From Arthrobacter sp. Alg241-R88 (GTDB lineage Bacteria > Actinomycetota > Actinomycetes > Actinomycetales > Micrococcaceae), in NCBI RefSeq assembly GCF_900537115.1, contig NZ_UNRG01000018.1, positions 1-40,810 on the forward strand: a DNA stretch of 40,810 nt. The letters run 5' to 3'. This document shows, one piece after another, positions 21,520-30,085 of this stretch (positions are counted from its first letter, which is position 1; every line of letters starts with the position of its first letter). The notes beneath the pieces were generated by a model. That model did no database searches, had not been told where the DNA came from, and saw only the letters and a list, made by a program, of their open reading frames with translations. The translations under genes were made by a program, and so were the position numbers.

Positions 21520-21728
21520 CCTGCAAGCACGAGTACGCGTCCGTCAGCCCGACCGGCACCAGCGTCTTCGCTCTCATCTGCGAACACTGCCACCAGCCCG
21601 ACCCCGAGTGGCTGGCACATGTGGTTGTGGTCGGTCGGGGGCACGGCGAGGGCTGCAAGTTCTGCGCGCACACCAAGCCGAGCCACGTCGCACGGCCGCC
21701 GCACCCCGACACGATGGCCGGCCGATGA
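21516..21728 (+). CDS. Zinc-ribbon protein, 70 aa
   Basis: ATGA overlap start. CKHEY, CEHCHQP and CKFCAHTKPSH give three metal-ligand clusters along the chain. No function recognised. Confidence 0.55.
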   Translation: MTCKHEYASVSPTGTSVFALICEHCHQPDPEWLAHVVVVGRGHGEGCKFCAHTKPSHVARPPHPDTMAGR

Positions 21729-21892
21729 GTGACGACGACCGCCTCGCCGACTACCTCCAACGCATGGACAACCCCGAACACGCCCGCACGCTGAGCGACG
21801 GATGCACCGGCTGCGGACACTCGCTCGTCTTCTGCCGCTGCAACCGATACATGGACCTCGGACCATGCTGCTCTTCCTGCTCCGGCCACTAA
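21725..21892 (+). CDS. Cys-rich protein, 55 aa
   Basis: ATGA overlap start. LADYLQRMDNPEHARTLSDG, then CTGCGHSLVFCRCN and CCSSCSGH: nine Cys or His ligands in the last 30 residues. Function unknown. Confidence 0.5.
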   Translation: MSDDDRLADYLQRMDNPEHARTLSDGCTGCGHSLVFCRCNRYMDLGPCCSSCSGH

Positions 21893-21957
21893 CCATGCTG
21901 TGGCTCATACTCGCCCACCTCCTCCGCGCACAACCCAACTCCGTGACGGAGGCCGCG

Positions 21958-22140
21958 ATGACGACGACCGTTGACCCCGTCGAGACCGTCACGCGCGACG
22001 AGCTACTGACCGCACTGCACAACATGAACGCCACAGCCAAGGCGATCAGCAGGCGCGGCCACGTCGGCCTCCAGTCCGACGAATACAAGCGGCGCCACGC
22101 TGACCTCGACATCCTGCTCGACGCACTGTCCGAGGCATGA
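21958..22140 (+). CDS. Small helical protein, 60 aa
   Basis: ATG preceded by GGAGG at 5 nt, which decides the start. TRDELLTALHNMNATAKAIS, then GLQSDEYKRRHADLDILLDA, predicted helical. The same frame is open upstream to 21865 with a hydrophobic MLLFLLRPLTMLWLIL, so a longer membrane-anchored form is an alternative. Stop overlaps the HNH gene. Confidence 0.6.
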   Translation: MTTTVDPVETVTRDELLTALHNMNATAKAISRRGHVGLQSDEYKRRHADLDILLDALSEA

Positions 22141-22418
22141 GCCAGCGCAACGGACGGACCAGGCGCGAGCGAGCTAACGCAGACAACCTCAAGGCCCAAC
22201 GCAAACAACCCTGCGCCAGGTGTGGACAGCAGATCGACTACACGCTGCCCGTCGATGACCCGCAAGCCTTCATCGCCGGTCACATCAAAGCCTGGATAGA
22301 CCACCCCCATCTCCGCGAGGACCCCTCCAACCTTCAGCCCGAGCACGCCAAATGCGGCAAGTCCGCAGGCGCCGACGCGGGCCAGACGAACGTTGGACTC
22401 ACCTCGCGTCAGTGGTGA
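22137..22418 (+). CDS. HNH endonuclease next to terminase
   Basis: 93 residues, ATGA overlap start. CARCGQQIDY near the N-terminus, then FIAGHIKAWIDHPHLREDPS and NLQPEHAKCGKSAG: the His, Asn and His of an HNH domain with a zinc site. Small HNH proteins just before terminase are common and in HK97 assist cos cleavage by the terminase. The 110-bp gap that follows (22419-22528) is GC-rich and could hold a packaging site; none can be recognised. Confidence 0.8.
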   Translation: MSQRNGRTRRERANADNLKAQRKQPCARCGQQIDYTLPVDDPQAFIAGHIKAWIDHPHLREDPSNLQPEHAKCGKSAGADAGQTNVGLTSRQW

Positions 22419-22528
22419 GGGGTGGGGGTGCCGGAATCTCTGAGGCCAGCACGCCCGGACCATTCCCCCGGTAGCGATTCATCTCCCCCCGAGGCTTCGA
22501 CCCGGGGTCGCGCGAGAGGCGGTGCGGC

Positions 22529-22864
22529 ATGACGGACCTTGTCAAGGCCACCGAGGCTGCCATCGCGGCGGCTACCCACTTGGTCGACTCGGACCAGGGT
22601 GCGGTTGAGGCGATGCGGGCGCTCGCTCGGAAGATCGACGCCTGGGATCTGATCGTCGCGTGGGCAATCGACGACGTGTCGCACCAGAAGGACGGCGGTC
22701 GTCCCGCGGTGCCGGCAAACGACAACGTCTCCATCTCGGCGTACCTCAAGTATTGCGATCAGCTCGGCCTCACGCCGGCTGGTCGCAAGACGCTCGACAT
22801 CGACAAGGGCGGTGAGTCGGGTGGCAGCAAGCTCGGCAAGCTCCGCTCGGTCCACGGCGGTTAA
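22529..22864 (+). CDS. terS: Terminase small subunit
   Basis: 111 residues. The pattern fits actinophage small terminases: helical TDLVKATEAAIAAATHLVDS, DQGAVEAMRALARKIDAWDL, then PAVPANDNVSISAYLKYCDQ and LGLTPAGRKTL. It recognises phage DNA and loads the large subunit. The last 53 bp overlap the large-subunit frame. Confidence 0.8.
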   Translation: MTDLVKATEAAIAAATHLVDSDQGAVEAMRALARKIDAWDLIVAWAIDDVSHQKDGGRPAVPANDNVSISAYLKYCDQLGLTPAGRKTLDIDKGGESGGSKLGKLRSVHGG

Positions 22865-24398
22865 GCGGAAGCCGGTTGTCGGCTCCGAAACCCCACGTAT
22901 CTTCACCCCTCCGCTTCGCAACCTGACGCCCAAGACAACTCTCGGGTTCGCGGCCATTGAGTTCGCGGAGGACGTCTGCCAGGTCACGCTCTACCCGTGG
23001 CAGAAGTGGTTGCTGGTCCACGCCCTCGAGCTTCATCCCGACGGCGGCTTCCGGTTCCGGACGATCGTTGTACTGGTTGCCAGGCAGCAGGGCAAGTCGA
23101 TGCTGTCGGTGATTCTCAGCCTGTTCTTCATGTACGTCCTGGGCCGCGAACTGGTTATCGGCACCGCGCAAGACCTCGATGTCGCCGAAGAGATATGGCA
23201 GGAAGCCGTCGACCTCATCGAGGAGACACCCGAGCTCGACGCGCTCAAGGAGCGCGTTATCAAGGTCAATGGCAAGAAGGCTGTCGAGCTTTCGACGGGC
23301 GAGCGGTACAAGGTCAAGGCCGCGAACCGGCGCGCCGGCCGAGGATTGTCTGGCGAACTGATCTTGCTCGATGAGCTCCGCGAGCACCAGTCGTTCGATG
23401 CTTGGGGTGCGATCACCAAGACGACCATCGCTCGCCCGGACGCTCAGGTGTGGGCGCTGTCCAACGCGGGTGATGCGACCAGCCTCGTCCTTCGCTACCT
23501 CCGGCAGAAAGCTCACGCCGCGATCGGCGACCCGGATGGAATCACGGACGGCGAAGCGCCTGTCGTGATCGACGACGAAGACTTCGAGGACGACACCGAC
23601 GACTCCACGCTCGGGATCTTCGAATGGTCGGCCAAGCCTGGCGCCCACACGAAGGACCGCGAGGCGTGGGCGATGGCGAACCCCGCCCTCGGTCACGGCT
23701 TCGTTACCGAGCGGACCCTTGCCAGCGCCGAGGCCACCGACCCTGAGTGGGTGTTCCGCACCGAATGCCTGTGCCAGTGGTCGGATGGAACGCTCGAGGG
23801 TCCGTTCCCGCCTGGTACATGGGATGCGGGTCGCTTCGACCCCGCGGATCCTCCGCAGATCGTCGGCAACGTCGTCGCGTGCGTGGATATGAGCCAAGAT
23901 CGGGTCAAGACCTACGTCGCCTTCGCCGGCCACCTCGCGGACGGCACGCCACAAGTCGAGCTGGTTGCTGAACGCGCCGGTTCTGAGTGGGTAGAGGGTT
24001 GGCTTCGGGAACGCGCCGGAATCCTGGACGCCGTCACGGGCCAGACTCGCGGTGCCCCGGTTTCGACGCTCATGTCGGACCTGAAAGCGTCGCTTGGCAG
24101 CGAAATCCCCGTCGTGGATCTCGGGGGATCGGACCTGACCGGCGCGACCGGCCGCTTCTACGACCTCGTCCGGACCGGCGGCCTGTCGCACAACCCCTGG
24201 CCGTCCCTCGACCTTGCCGCCGCCACAGCCGTCCCGAAACTGACGGAGGGCGGCGCGATGTTGTGGGACCGCAAGCGCTCACCTATGGATGTGGCGCCCT
24301 TGCAGGCCGCTACCGGGGCAACGTGGCTGCTCACAAGCGGGATGCCAGAGGCACCCAAGGAATCCGTCTATGAGACCCGAGGACTGGTGACGCTGTGA
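22812..24398 (+). CDS. terL: Terminase large subunit
   Basis: 528 residues from GTG 22812 (GTG 22821 is an alternative). N-terminal ATPase: YPWQKWLLVHALEL, Walker A VARQQGKS at about 88-95, Walker B LILLDE at about 183-188, and the coupling motif in VWALSNAGDATS. The C-terminal nuclease has VACVDMSQDR, its first Asp at about 358, with further acidic sites after it. It pumps DNA into the prohead and cuts it. The 53-bp overlap with the small subunit suggests coupled translation. Confidence 0.93.
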   Translation: MSRVAASSASSARSTAVKRKPVVGSETPRIFTPPLRNLTPKTTLGFAAIEFAEDVCQVTLYPWQKWLLVHALELHPDGGFRFRTIVVLVARQQGKSMLSVILSLFFMYVLGRELVIGTAQDLDVAEEIWQEAVDLIEETPELDALKERVIKVNGKKAVELSTGERYKVKAANRRAGRGLSGELILLDELREHQSFDAWGAITKTTIARPDAQVWALSNAGDATSLVLRYLRQKAHAAIGDPDGITDGEAPVVIDDEDFEDDTDDSTLGIFEWSAKPGAHTKDREAWAMANPALGHGFVTERTLASAEATDPEWVFRTECLCQWSDGTLEGPFPPGTWDAGRFDPADPPQIVGNVVACVDMSQDRVKTYVAFAGHLADGTPQVELVAERAGSEWVEGWLRERAGILDAVTGQTRGAPVSTLMSDLKASLGSEIPVVDLGGSDLTGATGRFYDLVRTGGLSHNPWPSLDLAAATAVPKLTEGGAMLWDRKRSPMDVAPLQAATGATWLLTSGMPEAPKESVYETRGLVTL

Positions 24399-24616
24399 GC
24401 CGTAGCCGCGTGCTGAACTCCCGCCTGCGCGACCAGTTCTTGGTGACCACCAAGGATGGCGCGGCCTTCTCCGGACTCCTCTACTCGCACGACGACAAGG
24501 CGCTGGTCCTTCGCAACGCGGAAGCCATCGGGGCCAACGAAGACAAGACCAACGTTCCCCTCGACGGCGAGATCATCGTGCTCCTCTCCGACGTCGCATA
24601 CATGCAGCGCCCATGA
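24395..24616 (+). CDS. Sm-like (LSm-fold) small protein between terminase and portal
   Basis: 73 residues, GTG overlap start. QFLVTTKDGAAFSGLLYSHD and ALVLRNAEAIGANEDK match the Sm1 pattern (a G-x-L...D strand pair, then L-x-L-x-N-A), and the end LDGEIIVLLSDVAYMQRP resembles Sm2. The gap between the motifs is short, as in bacterial relatives. Actinophages often carry a gene of this size here. If an Sm fold is confirmed it might form a ring at the portal or bind RNA; that is inference. Confidence 0.6.
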   Translation: MSRSRVLNSRLRDQFLVTTKDGAAFSGLLYSHDDKALVLRNAEAIGANEDKTNVPLDGEIIVLLSDVAYMQRP

Positions 24617-24629
24617 GAGGGGAGGTCAG

Positions 24630-26681
24630 ATGTTCCTGAGCAACGGCTCCCTGGTGACCAAGACCCCGGTTTCCCTGACTTCTTCGTCCTGGTTTCCGTC
24701 CATGCCGCCGATGTCGACCCACGGCTGGCCGTCGGCCTACGCCGGCATCTATTCGCGCCAGCTTTGGGTCTACGTCGTCACGAACAAGCTGGCGCGGGCC
24801 ACCGCGCGCCTTCCTCTGCCCGTGTATGAGCGGGCAGAGAAGGGCCGTGAGAAGCGTGACGACCACGACATGGCGAAGCTGCTTCGGCAGCCGAACCCCG
24901 GCATGTCTGGCTACGAGCTGTGGTTGTGGACCTCTTCGACGCGCGACATCTACGGCGACACGGCTTGGTTCAAGCGTCGACAGGGCGGACGGGTCGTGGG
25001 GCTGTACCCGCTGCACCCGAACTCGCTGACGCACGAGAACGGGCAGTGGAACTTCGACAACGGGAAACTCCGCATGTCGGACATTCCCCGCGAAGACCTC
25101 GTCATCTTCAAGCACTTCCACCCCGACAGCCTCCTTCGGGGCATGTCGCCGCTCGAGCCGCTGCGGTCGACGCTTGAGAACGAGTGGAGCGCCCGCGTAG
25201 CGACCTCGTCGTTCTGGCAGCGCGGCGCCAGGCCCGGAACCGCTCTCGTGCACCCCTCGACGTTGAGCGAGGCGGCCGGCGAGCGGATCAAGAAGCAGTA
25301 CGACTCGCTCGCGGCCGGCGCGGAGAACACGGGAGCAACCATTGTCCTAGAAGAGGGCATGGAGCCGAAGACCCTCACCCTAACCGCCGAGGAAGCGCAG
25401 TACATCGAGACTCGGAAGCTCAACCGCGAGGAAGTGTGCGCCGCTTACGACGTTCCGCCCCCCGTGGTCCACATCCTCGACCGGGCGACGTTCTCGAACA
25501 TCACCGAGCAGATGCGGTCCATGTACCGCGACACGATGGGCGGCATCCTCCCCAGTTTCGAGGCGGCCATCGAGACCGACCTCAAGCAGGTCGAGTGGCC
25601 CAGCGATGACGTCTACGCCGAGTTCCTGATGGACGAGGTGCTGCGCGGGGACTTCGAGACCCGCCAGGAAGCCCTCGCCAAGGCTGACCACATGACCATC
25701 GCCGAGAAGCGCAAGATCGAGAACCTGCCTTTCATCGCCGGCACCGATCGCATCTTCCTCAACACCGCGACCCTCCCGCTCGACGCCATCGACGCGCAGA
25801 CCGCGGCGACGGAGCGACAGGGCGACGCCCAGCCATCCGCGGACATCATCCCGATCTCGGCAGCTCGGTCAGTGATGGGTCGCCTGTCCTGGCAGCGCAG
25901 TCTTGACCAAGTCGACGCGGAAGCGCTCACCGACGGCCTTGATGCGCCCCACCAGGCTGCCGTGAAGGCGGTTCTGGCGGACGAACTCACCAATGGTGGG
26001 TCCGTGTCCACGCTGAGGGACCGCGTGCGCTCTATGGGCCGCAAGCAGAGTCGGGCGACGACCGTCAAGGCTCCCGACCTCAGCGTCCATGAGCAGCAGG
26101 CCCAGTCGGTTCTCGCCGCATTCTTCGCCAAGCAGGGCGAGGCCGTACTCAGCGCTGGTCGCTTTGACAAGTCCAAGTGGGACGCCGATCTGACCGCCGA
26201 CTTGCACTTGACCGCACTCAAGGTGTCCGCCGTCGTGGGCAAGAACGCGATGCAGGAGCTCGGATACGACCCGGACGACTACGACGTAGCGCGCACCGTC
26301 GCCTTCTTGAAGGCGGTGGCCGCACGCCTCGCCAGCAACATCAACGACACCACGGCGGCACAGTTCGACGACGCGGACGACAAGCACGCCGTCTTCGCGA
26401 AGGCTGCCGACTCGCGGGCCACGGGAATCGCTACCGGAGTAACCACCCTCGTCGGCAACTTCGCTCTCCTTGAGGCCGCGAAGCAGGTCGCCTATGACCG
26501 TGGCGGTGCGCCTACCAAGACGTGGAACACCGGAACCCGGCCGCGTCCCAGCCATGCCGCGATGTCGGGCCAGACGGTCGGCATCGACGAGACGTTCAGC
26601 AACGGCCAGGACTGGCCCGGTTCGGGCGGCGACGCAGACGAGGTCGCCGGCTGCAACTGCACCGTGACCGTGGATTTCTGA
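24630..26681 (+). CDS. Portal protein fused to a MuF-like minor head protein
   Basis: 683 residues from an ATG preceded by GGGAGG. Residues 1-430 match the HK97-type portal: AYAGIYSRQLWVYVVTNKLA, GYELWLWTSSTRDIYGD, VGLYPLHPNSLT and YDVPPPVVHILDRATFSN. From about 560 on comes a helical MuF region, ending with KTWNTGTRPRPSHAAMSGQT, DETFSNGQDWPG and VAGCNCTVTV. The portal is the DNA gate; MuF proteins enter the head. A single fused chain is less usual than two genes. Confidence 0.88.
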   Translation: MFLSNGSLVTKTPVSLTSSSWFPSMPPMSTHGWPSAYAGIYSRQLWVYVVTNKLARATARLPLPVYERAEKGREKRDDHDMAKLLRQPNPGMSGYELWLWTSSTRDIYGDTAWFKRRQGGRVVGLYPLHPNSLTHENGQWNFDNGKLRMSDIPREDLVIFKHFHPDSLLRGMSPLEPLRSTLENEWSARVATSSFWQRGARPGTALVHPSTLSEAAGERIKKQYDSLAAGAENTGATIVLEEGMEPKTLTLTAEEAQYIETRKLNREEVCAAYDVPPPVVHILDRATFSNITEQMRSMYRDTMGGILPSFEAAIETDLKQVEWPSDDVYAEFLMDEVLRGDFETRQEALAKADHMTIAEKRKIENLPFIAGTDRIFLNTATLPLDAIDAQTAATERQGDAQPSADIIPISAARSVMGRLSWQRSLDQVDAEALTDGLDAPHQAAVKAVLADELTNGGSVSTLRDRVRSMGRKQSRATTVKAPDLSVHEQQAQSVLAAFFAKQGEAVLSAGRFDKSKWDADLTADLHLTALKVSAVVGKNAMQELGYDPDDYDVARTVAFLKAVAARLASNINDTTAAQFDDADDKHAVFAKAADSRATGIATGVTTLVGNFALLEAAKQVAYDRGGAPTKTWNTGTRPRPSHAAMSGQTVGIDETFSNGQDWPGSGGDADEVAGCNCTVTVDF

Positions 26682-26691
26682 GGAGAACACC

Positions 26692-27321
26692 ATGAACGAG
26701 ACCAAGATGTTCGCCCTCGGCGAAGTCAAGGCGGTCGAGGACGCCGACGGCGACCCGAACGGCGAGTTTGACGTCATCTTGTCGACGCCCGACCTGGATC
26801 GGGACGGCGAGGCCATCGACGCCAAGGTGTTCGAGCCCCTGCCCGACCACATCACCTTCGACATCGACCACGGCATGTCCACCGCGACCACGGTCGGCAG
26901 TGGTGTCCCGTTCTACGACGGAGACAAGCTCCGCGTGAAGGGCACCTACTCCTCGATCCCTCGCGCCCAAGAGGTACGCACCCTGGTCCGCGAGGGCCAC
27001 ATCCGCACCACCTCGGTCGCCTTCATGGGCGCCGTGCGCGAGGAGAAGGACGGCGTTCCGCACATCGTCAAGGCCGAACTCCTCAACGGCGCCTTCGTCG
27101 CCATCCCGTCGAACCGCGGCGCCGTCGTCTTGTCGGCCAAGTCGTTCGAGGAGAAGGCCAGCACCGAGGCCGCCCCGCTCTGCGCCAAGTGCGCCGAGCC
27201 CACCGTTTCCACCACCGCCCCCGAGGCCCCCTCCGACGAGGACGGCAAGTCTCCGGCAAGCAACGTGGTCGAGATGGCCCGCATCCGGGCCGACATCGCG
27301 CGCCTGTCCCTCGAGGACTGA
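26692..27321 (+). CDS. HK97-type prohead protease
   Basis: 209 residues. ATG after GAGGAG. The S78 family signs are FDVILSTPDLDRDGEAID at the start, FDIDHGMS with His about 60, and REGHIRTTSVAFMG with Ser about 109. It trims the capsid scaffold during maturation. The C-terminal tail (CAKCAEP, then a helical MARIRADIARLSL) is probably removed or disordered. Confidence 0.9.
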   Translation: MNETKMFALGEVKAVEDADGDPNGEFDVILSTPDLDRDGEAIDAKVFEPLPDHITFDIDHGMSTATTVGSGVPFYDGDKLRVKGTYSSIPRAQEVRTLVREGHIRTTSVAFMGAVREEKDGVPHIVKAELLNGAFVAIPSNRGAVVLSAKSFEEKASTEAAPLCAKCAEPTVSTTAPEAPSDEDGKSPASNVVEMARIRADIARLSLED

Positions 27322-27385
27322 GCGCACCCACCCAAGCACCCGGCATCACGTCGGGCGCTTCGCCTTGCCCACAGAAAGGGCCACC

Positions 27386-28702
27386 ATGAGCAACGCACGC
27401 ACCCAGCTCGAGGCAGCCGTCAAGGGACTCGAGAAGTTCGCTGACGACCTCGACGCCGCGGGCACCACGCCCAGCGCCGAAGACCTGTCCAACATCAAGA
27501 ACCGCATGGCCGAGATCAGCTCCCTCAAGGAGCAGGTCAAGTCCGAGGCCGAGATGGCCGGCAACCTCGCCGACGCCAAGTCGTTCCTCTCCTCGCTTTC
27601 CCCCAAGGCCGACGAGGTTAAGTCGGCGAAGGTCGAGCTGACCGAGACCGGCATGCCGATGAACCCCAACGGCAAGACCTTCGGTGAGATGTTCACCGCC
27701 TCGCCGGCCTACGAGGACTTCATCGGGCGGTACTCGAAGAACGGCGTCATCCCCAACGCCGTCAAGGGTGTTCAGTCCAGCCCCTTCCAGGCTGACTCCA
27801 AGGCCCTCGTCACCGGTCTCTCGTCCACCTCGGCCGGCGCGTTCGTCACCAACGACCGCTACCCGAGCACGGTCGACCTGATCGGCCAGCGCGAGCTCTC
27901 AGTGCGGGACCTCGTGACCAAGGGCAGCACCCAGTCGGACACGGTCGAGTACGTCCGCGTGACGTCCAAGACCAACGCCGCCGCCCCCGTCCCCGAGGCG
28001 ACGTCGGCCGCCAACCCGGCCACCTACAACACCCCGACCGCCGCCGAGGGCTACAAGCCCGAGTCGGCACTGGGTCTCGAGGTCGTGTCGACCACGGTCA
28101 AGACGATCGCTCACTGGATCCCGATCACCAAGCGCGCGGCGTCCGACGCCTCGCAGGTCCGGACCCTGATCGACAACTTCCTGCGCTACGGCCTCGAGGA
28201 GGAGCTGGAGGACCAGATGCTCTCCGGCGCGGGCACCGGGGAGAACTTCACCGGCATCCTGACCACCTCGGGCATCCAGACCGTCGGCTCGGCCGGCACG
28301 GACATCGACGCCATCGTGGACGCCATTGCGGCCGTTCGCGTCACCGGTCGCCGTCGCCCGAACGCCCTGGTCATCAACCCGACCGACTGGTACAGCACGG
28401 GCTTCCTCACCGCCAAGGACACCGCGGGGAACTACCTGATCGGCGACCCCCGCGCGTCGATCGACCAGCTCAACACCCTGTGGGGTCTCCGCGTGGTCGT
28501 CACCGAGGGGCTTGCCGCGAACACGGCCCTCGTCGGCGACTTCTCACAGGCCGTCCTCTGGGAGCGCGAGGGCGTGTCGCTGATGGTCTCCGACCAGCAC
28601 AGCGACTTCTTCACCCGCAACCTGCTGGCGATCCTCGCCGAGATGCGCGCCGCGTTCGGCGTGCTGGACCCGCAGGCGTTCTGCACCGTCACCGCGGTCT
28701 GA
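27386..28702 (+). CDS. Major capsid protein (HK97 fold)
   Basis: 438 residues from an ATG with a weak AAAGG. Residues 1-100 are a helical delta/scaffold domain (LEAAVKGLEKFADDLDAA, EISSLKEQVKSEAEMAG). The mature body has STVDLIGQRELSVRDLVTKG, then IAHWIPITKRAASDASQVRT, and DQMLSGAGTGENFTGIL and FLTAKDTAGNYLIGDPRAS. This is the usual order of P and A domain strands. It forms the icosahedral shell after cleavage. Confidence 0.93.
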   Translation: MSNARTQLEAAVKGLEKFADDLDAAGTTPSAEDLSNIKNRMAEISSLKEQVKSEAEMAGNLADAKSFLSSLSPKADEVKSAKVELTETGMPMNPNGKTFGEMFTASPAYEDFIGRYSKNGVIPNAVKGVQSSPFQADSKALVTGLSSTSAGAFVTNDRYPSTVDLIGQRELSVRDLVTKGSTQSDTVEYVRVTSKTNAAAPVPEATSAANPATYNTPTAAEGYKPESALGLEVVSTTVKTIAHWIPITKRAASDASQVRTLIDNFLRYGLEEELEDQMLSGAGTGENFTGILTTSGIQTVGSAGTDIDAIVDAIAAVRVTGRRRPNALVINPTDWYSTGFLTAKDTAGNYLIGDPRASIDQLNTLWGLRVVVTEGLAANTALVGDFSQAVLWEREGVSLMVSDQHSDFFTRNLLAILAEMRAAFGVLDPQAFCTVTAV

Positions 28703-28716
28703 TCCGCAACCGAGAG

Positions 28717-28745
28717 GGTGCGGGGCGGCAATCCCGCCCCGCACC
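28717..28745 (+). other. Perfect 12-bp hairpin after the capsid gene
   Basis: GGTGCGGGGCGG and CCGCCCCGCACC pair completely around CAATC. No U tract follows. It may slow or partly stop transcription after the capsid gene, or protect the 3' end of the capsid mRNA from decay. Confidence 0.6.
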
Positions 28746-28767
28746 CCACTCAGCCAGGAGGAATCGC

Positions 28768-28947
28768 ATGAGCGAGAAGAACACCGAAGAGACTGGCCCC
28801 GTCCCGGCTATGGCCGTGACCCAGCAGGGCTCCACCTTCGCGGAGCGTGCCAAGGCGCGCGCCAAGCAGGTCGAGGCCGACGAGGTGGAGGACAAGGCCG
28901 TTTCGTCCGAGAAGTCTTCCACCAAGCGCACGGCCAAGAAGTCCTGA
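28768..28947 (+). CDS. Small charged protein, 59 aa
   Basis: ATG preceded by AGGAGG. Sequence EKNTEETGPVPAMAVTQQG, then FAERAKARAKQVEADEVEDK and a Lys-rich tail. Probably a disordered or helical accessory head protein, as is common between capsid and connector genes. No known fold. Confidence 0.65.
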   Translation: MSEKNTEETGPVPAMAVTQQGSTFAERAKARAKQVEADEVEDKAVSSEKSSTKRTAKKS

Positions 28948-28950
28948 CCG

Positions 28951-29463
28951 ATGCCCGACCTTCTGACCGGCGGGCTGACCGCCACCGTCGATGACCGAAT
29001 CGACGAGGCCGAGGCGCTGGTCCGCTCCTTCTGCGGGTGGCACATCGCGCCGTCCGTCGAGGCGACCGCGTCCGTCATGCCCGCTGGTCGGATCCTCGCC
29101 CTCCCGTCCCTCTACGTGACCTCCATCGAAGGCGTAAGCGCCGACGAAGTCCCGCTCGAGGTTGACACGCACTACACCTGGTCAACCGCTGGCGTCATCA
29201 CGCACGCCGGCACGTGGAGCTGCAACACTCCTGTGGTCGTCGAGTTCACGCACGGCTACGAGAACTGTCCCGCCGAGATCCTGTCTGTGATTCGCGCCGT
29301 CGCGCAACGTTCGGTCAGCAACCCCGCCTCGGCGTTGCGCGACCAGGCTGGCCCATTCGCTGTCCAGCACTCGACGAGCGCCACCGGCCAAGCCGCCACC
29401 CTCTCCTTGCTTGACGCAGAGAAGGACATCCTGCGGCGTTACCGCATCCCAACGGTGGCCTGA
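28951..29463 (+). CDS. Head-tail adaptor (gp6-like connector)
   Basis: 170 residues. DDRIDEAEALVRSFCGWHIA at the start and HGYENCPAEILSVIRAVAQR in the middle give the adaptor pattern: an N-terminal helix, a beta barrel and a central helical region. A VEFTHGY motif sits before the main helix. It links portal and tail. TGATG overlap with the next gene. Confidence 0.8.
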   Translation: MPDLLTGGLTATVDDRIDEAEALVRSFCGWHIAPSVEATASVMPAGRILALPSLYVTSIEGVSADEVPLEVDTHYTWSTAGVITHAGTWSCNTPVVVEFTHGYENCPAEILSVIRAVAQRSVSNPASALRDQAGPFAVQHSTSATGQAATLSLLDAEKDILRRYRIPTVA

Positions 29464-29807
29464 TGTTCACCTACGGCGAGACGGTCACAATCCTCACGGC
29501 CGGCACGGAGACAGATCCCTACTCCAACAAGCCCGCGGCATCGTGGGAAGTCCTGCCATCCGAGCTCGAGGTCGAAGGCTGCGGAGTCGAGCCCCGTCCG
29601 TCCGCCGAGCCGACGCAGGAAGCCCGTAACAGCGTCACGAGCGGCTTCACGCTCTACCTGCCCACGGGCACCGAGATCACCCCGCAGAACCGCGTTGTGG
29701 TCCGCGGAGGCACGTACGAAGTCCTCGGAGAGGCTGCGGAATGGGTCAACCCGTTCACCGGTTGGGCTCCCGGCGTCGTCGTCCAAGTTCAGAGGGTGGA
29801 CGGCTGA
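29463..29807 (+). CDS. Head-tail stopper protein
   Basis: 114 residues. FTYGETVTILTAGTETDPYS, then SWEVLPSELEVEGCGVEPRP and LYLPTGTEITPQNRVVVRGG, a small beta-barrel layout shared by stopper proteins that seal the connector after packaging. Its start and stop overlap neighbours (TGATG). Confidence 0.72.
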   Translation: MFTYGETVTILTAGTETDPYSNKPAASWEVLPSELEVEGCGVEPRPSAEPTQEARNSVTSGFTLYLPTGTEITPQNRVVVRGGTYEVLGEAAEWVNPFTGWAPGVVVQVQRVDG

Positions 29808-30085
29808 TGGCCGCTCGGCTCAAGTTGAACTCCCCCGGCATGGCCGACCTGTTGAAGTCTGCTGGCGTCCGTGCCGAGCTCACCGCCCGCGCTCAACGTG
29901 TGCTGGCTGCCGCGAAGGCCGACCCGCACGACGACACGGGCGACTACGAGGCTGGTCTGCACATTGAGCAGGACACCACCGACCGTGCTGTGGTCCGCGT
30001 CGTCTCGGGCGACCGGAAGGGCCACCTGATGGAAGCGAACTACGGCGTGCTGTCTCGCGCCCTCGACTCCGCTGGAGGTTCCTGA
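29807..30085 (+). CDS. Neck / tail-completion protein (HK97 gp10-like)
   Basis: 92 residues. LNSPGMADLLKSAGVRAELT, then ARAQRVLAAAKADPHDDTGD and a beta end (DRAVVRVVSGDRKGHLMEAN). This fits the small minor tail family in which an N-terminal helix pair precedes a short sheet. Position and length match the neck protein of this module. Confidence 0.7.
   Translation: MAARLKLNSPGMADLLKSAGVRAELTARAQRVLAAAKADPHDDTGDYEAGLHIEQDTTDRAVVRVVSGDRKGHLMEANYGVLSRALDSAGGS

Noticed and set aside
22770..24191. Long open frame (473 codons) on the minus strand opposite the terminase gene
   Set aside because: It mirrors the high-GC third positions of the terminase frame, has no ribosome site, and the plus frame has clear Walker and nuclease motifs.
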